NCBI RefSeq assembly: GCF_933775445.1
Contig: NC_065872.1
Span: 868,001-932,000 of the forward strand
DNA: 64,000 nucleotides
From: Argentina anserina
Taxonomy: Eukaryota; Streptophyta; Magnoliopsida; Rosales; Rosaceae
Direction: 5' to 3'
Part shown: positions 60,201 to 64,000 of the stretch, one piece after another
Layout of the letters: each line of letters begins with the position of its first letter
Numbering within the stretch: position 1 is the first letter of the stretch
Notes under the pieces: generated by a model
Databases searched by the model: none
The model's input: only the letters and a program-made list of their open reading frames with translations
Told to the model about the DNA's origin: nothing
Made by a program: the position numbers and the translations under genes

Positions 60201-60382
60201 ATGGTCTACTCGGAGGTCCTTCAACTTCTAATGCATCAGAGCGTGATACAGAAATGGAAAGTGAACTTGCTGAAGAACTAGCACAAGGAGATGCATTCAC
60301 CGACTATGACATTGAAGTTACCAGAGAGGGTGAGGCCATAAGCGAGTACTTGGCTCTACTGACTTCAGCTGGAACAAACTGA
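57204..60382 (+). CDS. NUB1: NUB1 homologue (NEDD8 ultimate buster), UBL plus three UBA domains
   Basis: Eleven exons (57204-57505, 57851-57973, 58080-58176, 58326-58361, 58515-58702, 58785-58887, 59189-59370, 59450-59527, 59646-59748, 59822-59915, 60009-60382) give 559 residues with consistent phases. Residues 1-75 are ubiquitin-like (KVKIAGTWSGVLEVELDDWTV, LICAGRVLKDG, LTQLGVKNNAKIL). The middle carries WLSVAGIRLEKAREGLERSYG. UBA domains lie at about 290-325 (VMSMGFRERDAKRAL), 364-398 (LVSIGFEKVLAAEAL) and 420-455 (LVRMGFDRSLAVQAL). The C-terminus is acidic. The animal counterpart captures NEDD8/FAT10 conjugates and delivers them to the proteasome, and the same role is inferred here. The gene is complete. 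It ends 477 bp from the stop of the convergent OS-9 gene. Confidence 0.93.
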
Positions 60383-60859
60383 GTACTGGGCTCTACTGAC
60401 TTCAGCAGGAACAAAGTGTATATCACTTTGCTTAAAAGAATTCTACAACTTTAACACCGGCGTTAAGGAAAAACCTATGTACATATATCATAGACAGGAG
60501 GTTCTGGATGTAGCTATGGTGATGGCTTCTCCGATGATCAATGCCGTTGACTCTCCTTATCTCAACAATGTCAACGCTAATATTAGTGCCGTGTTTATCT
60601 AACCCGCGTTTCACCATTTCTGGAATAAAAAAGTCGCATAGTTCCGTTTTACTGCTTTCAAGGAATTATGGTATAAACTTTCTGATTAAACCAATCCAGG
60701 ATACAATATCCATCCTGAAATATAAGGGCAACATGGTTATAGAGGACAATCCAGGACTAGATTTCTATAAACTTGTAAAAGGTGTAAGAGAATACAAGAT
60801 TACAAAAGTTTGGCTATCATTAGTATTCACAAAAATTCTCTGAATGTGTGAGAACTAAG
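60383..60859. other. convergent 3' ends of NUB1 and OS-9 genes
   Basis: No separate gene. The last NUB1 codons (GEAISEYLALLTSAGTN) are echoed just after the stop: TACTGGGCTCTACTGACTTC at 60385-60404 resembles 60347-60368, a small duplication. Confidence 0.55.
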
Positions 60860-63645
60860 TCACTCCGCCGAATCATTGGATTCACTGTCTGTGACCATAA
60901 CTATCTGCCTAATTTCAGATTCTTCAGCCTCAACTTTGGTTTCCCTGTAATCCTTGGGAAGAACTTTACAATTTATGGTCTGCCATACCGGTCTCTCTGC
61001 TTGGAATAATCTGTTGGTTGAAGGTATAGCCATTAGGTTCAGTATATCAAAAGATATAGAGGGCAAGAAGAGGAAAAATATAGAGGCTTACGGATGCTTG
61101 CAAAGCGTGGGGCATTGAATTGTAACTGCATACTTGCAAGTGGCTATCTCTGCAATTGAACTAATCATAGCCCTCGGTTCTGAGCATACAAATCTCACCT
61201 GCAAAATGCAGATAGAGTAAGGAGGGAAAAGAGTGGATGGGAGCACAAAACTGGATAGCTAAAGTTCATAGCTTAAACCTCAGTCTCTCGAGGCTGGTTT
61301 GTAAGATCGCAAGTGGTTCCATTCGTATATTGATGAGGATGATACCTGTATGAATAAAGAATTATGATAGCAAATATCCCAATTTTGCTCTGATGCGAGT
61401 TATTCATGACCAGAAAATTTTCAAAAAACAAAACAAAAAACAAAATCAGACCTCTGGTATGCATCTTTTGAGCGTGGATCTTTAAGCAAAGATATATCAG
61501 AGAGATTCTGGTTGAATGCAGCAGTGGCCTCGGCATCATATACACCCAAAACAAATTCTTGAACCACCTGTAATAAGAGAGAAAGTATCAATCACTTAAG
61601 TTTCAGAATATATTTAGTCTGAATGACTTCCTAAGAAATGAACTCATGATTCTTATTTAAGATTATGATGATAAATAATGTTACTGCCCATTAGCTGTCA
61701 TGCCTAAAAGTATTAAAACAACAAATAAATATCTATCTATACGTCAGTAACTACCACATATACCACTGCAACAATGGAAGAACCACACATAATTGAATAT
61801 GCAGAAAAATCAGACCCTAACACTTCCGTATTTAATCAAATTTACCATATCTATGTGCCAACACTATGTTAAAGCCCAAGATTCTCTAAGTTACACATGG
61901 TTCCCGTTCCAATTTAACACCCTGGATGCATATTAAACTACTTCCTCCCATATCATACTGGGAACTAATCACAGTAGCTAGTATAGGTAAAGTATGGTCA
62001 AGGGTGCATAAACTACTTCCTCTAGTATCAAACTAGGAACTAATAACAGAAGCTAGTATAGGTACAGCATACTCTGAGAGCACATAAGTTGATACCTTCT
62101 CATCTTCCACATGAATTTGTCGTAGTCTCTTCTGATAGCAAAACTCATATGACCACCAACCCTCTTGCTGCATAGAGAAGTTATTATGTTCAGAGTAGTT
62201 TAGAATAGATGCATGATCATCAATAGGGCACCAGGCACTGTTTACTAAGCTACATGATGATGAGAAACAGGAAAAGAATAACGTGCTCCTAGGAGCCACT
62301 TAACTAATATCTATCTAATCTTATAAAAAGGGGAACGTGAGAGTATAAGTAGGGCAATATATATTCAAGCATTACACCATCTATAACATTAATAAACAGT
62401 TTTAGAGTCACAGATCTTACTCTAATAAAGCATTGGTCCTTGAGTACTTCAAGCAGCTCATCCGGAGTCTTCATCTTAATGGGCTTCTCAGATTCTACAA
62501 TCATGGTGCTAGTATTCTGCTGGAGAATTGGCTTCCCACTCTTAGCTTCCTCCACCTTAGGCATGTAACATATAAAGTTCTGTCCATTCTTATTCGGCAT
62601 AACCACAGACTCCTGATCATCTTCCTGTAATAGTTGCAGTCACCATTACCATAAATTTCCTTGTATCACAATATATACCTAGAAGGCTAGAAATCAAATC
62701 TTACTGATAGGTGGGAAGTAACAATTGGCACAAGTAACAGAAAATAAACTATAGCTTACAGGAAGAAATGGTGACTCTTCAGAATGGAATTCAATCTTGT
62801 ACTTTGGCTCACGAGAACTACGACTAAAAGTGCTGCCACCTGCTCATCAATATTCAGAGTTCAGAAGAAACAACAAGACCATAACTTTGCCGCACTAGAA
62901 TTTCACTTATGCATACATCTTATCCACACATGAATGGTTTCCTACCATAGGTGGATTTCTAAGGTCACTCTCTCCAAACTAGTCTTCGGAAACTTAAACC
63001 CTCTTTCTCTGCAATGCAAGTTCTCTGCTCATCAATATTCAGAGTTCAGAAGAAACGACAAGACCATAACTTTGCCGCACTAGAATTTCACTTATGCATA
63101 CATCTTATCCACACATGAATGGTTTCCTACCATAGGTGGATTTCTAAGGTCACTCTCTCCAAACTAGTCTCCGGAAACTTAAACCCTCTTTCTACTGCAA
63201 TGCAAGTTCTCTTCTCATAGAATTACTTCTTAGCTTAGCTTAGCTTACAAAATGTGCAGACTAATATGGTAAACTAAGTAAATTTAAGCATACATTATCC
63301 TACATAAATGATCGTCCCCTTAATAAACACCACTTAAATTTCATCGAATTCATCTAATTACGGCTAAATCACATGAATAAACACATTATGAACCCTAAAT
63401 CTGCACCATTGATTTCAAGCTCAGCATGATCAAAACTCAAAAAGCTAGTAAATTGGTAAGCAATACATGATTTTGGGATGAAATAAGCAACTGGGTCGAT
63501 CAAATTCAGAGATGGGTCATGCAAATCGAGCTCAAATTTAGAGATTAGAAGAGTGATTTATACCTAAGTGAGCTGGGTTGATCTCGGCGGAGACCAGGTG
63601 GCAGAGAGCGAACCCAAGTAGAGTGAGAACCAGTGCTATCTTCAT
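60860..63645 (-). CDS. OS9: protein OS-9 homologue, ER lectin of ERAD
   Basis: Eight exons read downwards: 63645-63564, 62839-62760, 62624-62421, 62167-62096, 61567-61452, 61345-61279, 61198-61092 and 61010-60860, giving 292 residues with consistent phases. Residues 1-20 are a signal peptide (MKIALVLTLLGFALCHLVSA). The MRH (mannose-6-phosphate receptor homology) domain begins at about residue 96. It contains the twin-Trp motif GWWSYEFCYQKRLRQIH (about 125-141), YTNGTTCDL and VRFVCSEP, with paired cysteines. The tail is acidic and there is no KDEL-type signal. OS-9 reads trimmed N-glycans on misfolded ER proteins and hands them to the SEL1L/HRD1 degradation machinery. The gene appears intact. 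Intron 1 (63563-62840) contains a 185-bp tandem duplication next to the acceptor. Confidence 0.93.
62841..63210. repeat. 185-bp tandem duplication in OS-9 intron 1
   Basis: 62841-63025 is repeated at 63026-63210 with about five differences. It starts one base from the acceptor AG of exon 2 (TGCTCATCAATATTCAGAG), so the duplication includes the branch-point region. Confidence 0.9.
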
Positions 63646-64000
63646 GGCTCTAATTCAAACAGAGGCATTCAGAATTTGAAGGTATCCAAAGCTTTCGTCA
63701 ATGGAAGACGAAGAAGACGAAGAAGAAGAAGAAGAAGAAGCAGAAGTAGGCTGGAGCTGTCCACGCTAATCTACCAATCAAACGATGACACGTGACATAG
63801 ATGACGTGGCTTGGTTGGAGTGTGATATTGGGCCGGGTTGGGGCTCATAGAGTTGGGCTGATTGAGGAAGACACCGATCCATGTTGTTGCCAATCGGAAA
63901 ATTTGATTTTTACGATCACGGCTCAACTCGGGGTTAACAATTCCGATGTTCTTCATTCATAAGTGAATAAGTTGAGTTTTTGCTTGATGAAAATTCTTGT
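63646..64000. other. OS-9 promoter and flank
   Basis: 5' flank of the minus-strand OS-9 gene, with a (GAA)n stretch at 63707-63741 that would be CT-rich in its leader. GATGACGTGGC at 63801-63811 has an ACGT core close to the TGACGTGG/ERSE-like elements of unfolded-protein-response promoters. No other gene is seen. Confidence 0.45.

Overview
This is nuclear DNA of a flowering plant, very probably a eudicot. It has intron-rich genes with GT-AG junctions, AT-rich spacers, plant-specific families (PLATZ, nodulin-like MFS, the plant serine-rich family, plant OS-9 and NUB1) and plant transposon types (CACTA, MULE, TRIM, solo LTRs). I cannot fix the species. From memory, several gene families here (PLATZ/RITF1-like, the At2g12400-type membrane protein, a NUB1 homologue, a SAM-domain protein) have Arabidopsis relatives in the At2g124-126 interval, which suggests old microsynteny. 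That needs a database check.

Layout. 1-1.0 kb: a small DNA-transposon remnant. 2.0-7.3 kb: two tandem plastid-type SAM-dependent methyltransferase paralogues with matching exon phases but different N-termini. 7.3-11.3 kb: spacer. 11.35-12.45 kb: a PLATZ transcription factor. 12.9-14.75 kb: a solo LTR with a perfect target duplication. 16.5-24.06 kb: a multi-pass membrane protein gene broken by a 3.15-kb PIF/Harbinger-like insertion, a 79-bp exon duplication, point lesions and an 834-bp solo LTR. 24.3-25.4 kb: a frameshifted kelch-like gene. 25.5 kb: an intron-containing tRNA-Tyr. 26.1-31.1 kb: a mobile-element cluster holding a TRIM, a MULE-like element with tRNA-like repeats, and a CACTA element that has captured gene pieces.

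31-36.6 kb is spacer. 36.6-37.2 kb: an intronless serine-rich protein gene. 37.2-43.1 kb: spacer with a foldback MITE and a palindromic G-box pair just before a nodulin-like MFS transporter (43.1-45.4 kb). 45.5-46.3 kb: a probable LTR remnant. 47.1-48.2 kb: a second TRIM of the same family. 49.3-50.1 kb (minus): a SAM-domain protein with C-terminal repeats. 52.1-54.1 kb: a MICU-type mitochondrial calcium-uptake regulator with two frameshifts. 54.8-56.1 kb (minus): a Harbinger-transposase-derived host gene that has lost its catalytic motifs. 57.2-60.4 kb: a NUB1 homologue with a ubiquitin-like domain and three UBA domains. 60.9-63.6 kb (minus): the ER lectin OS-9.

The genes form no operon-like unit. 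The loosest functional theme is protein turnover, with NUB1 (NEDD8/ubiquitin to proteasome) and OS-9 (ER-associated degradation) lying convergently 477 bp apart. The clearest stories are transposon biology: stepwise destruction of one conserved gene, exon capture by a CACTA element, and domestication of a transposase. I found no convincing new multi-gene system.
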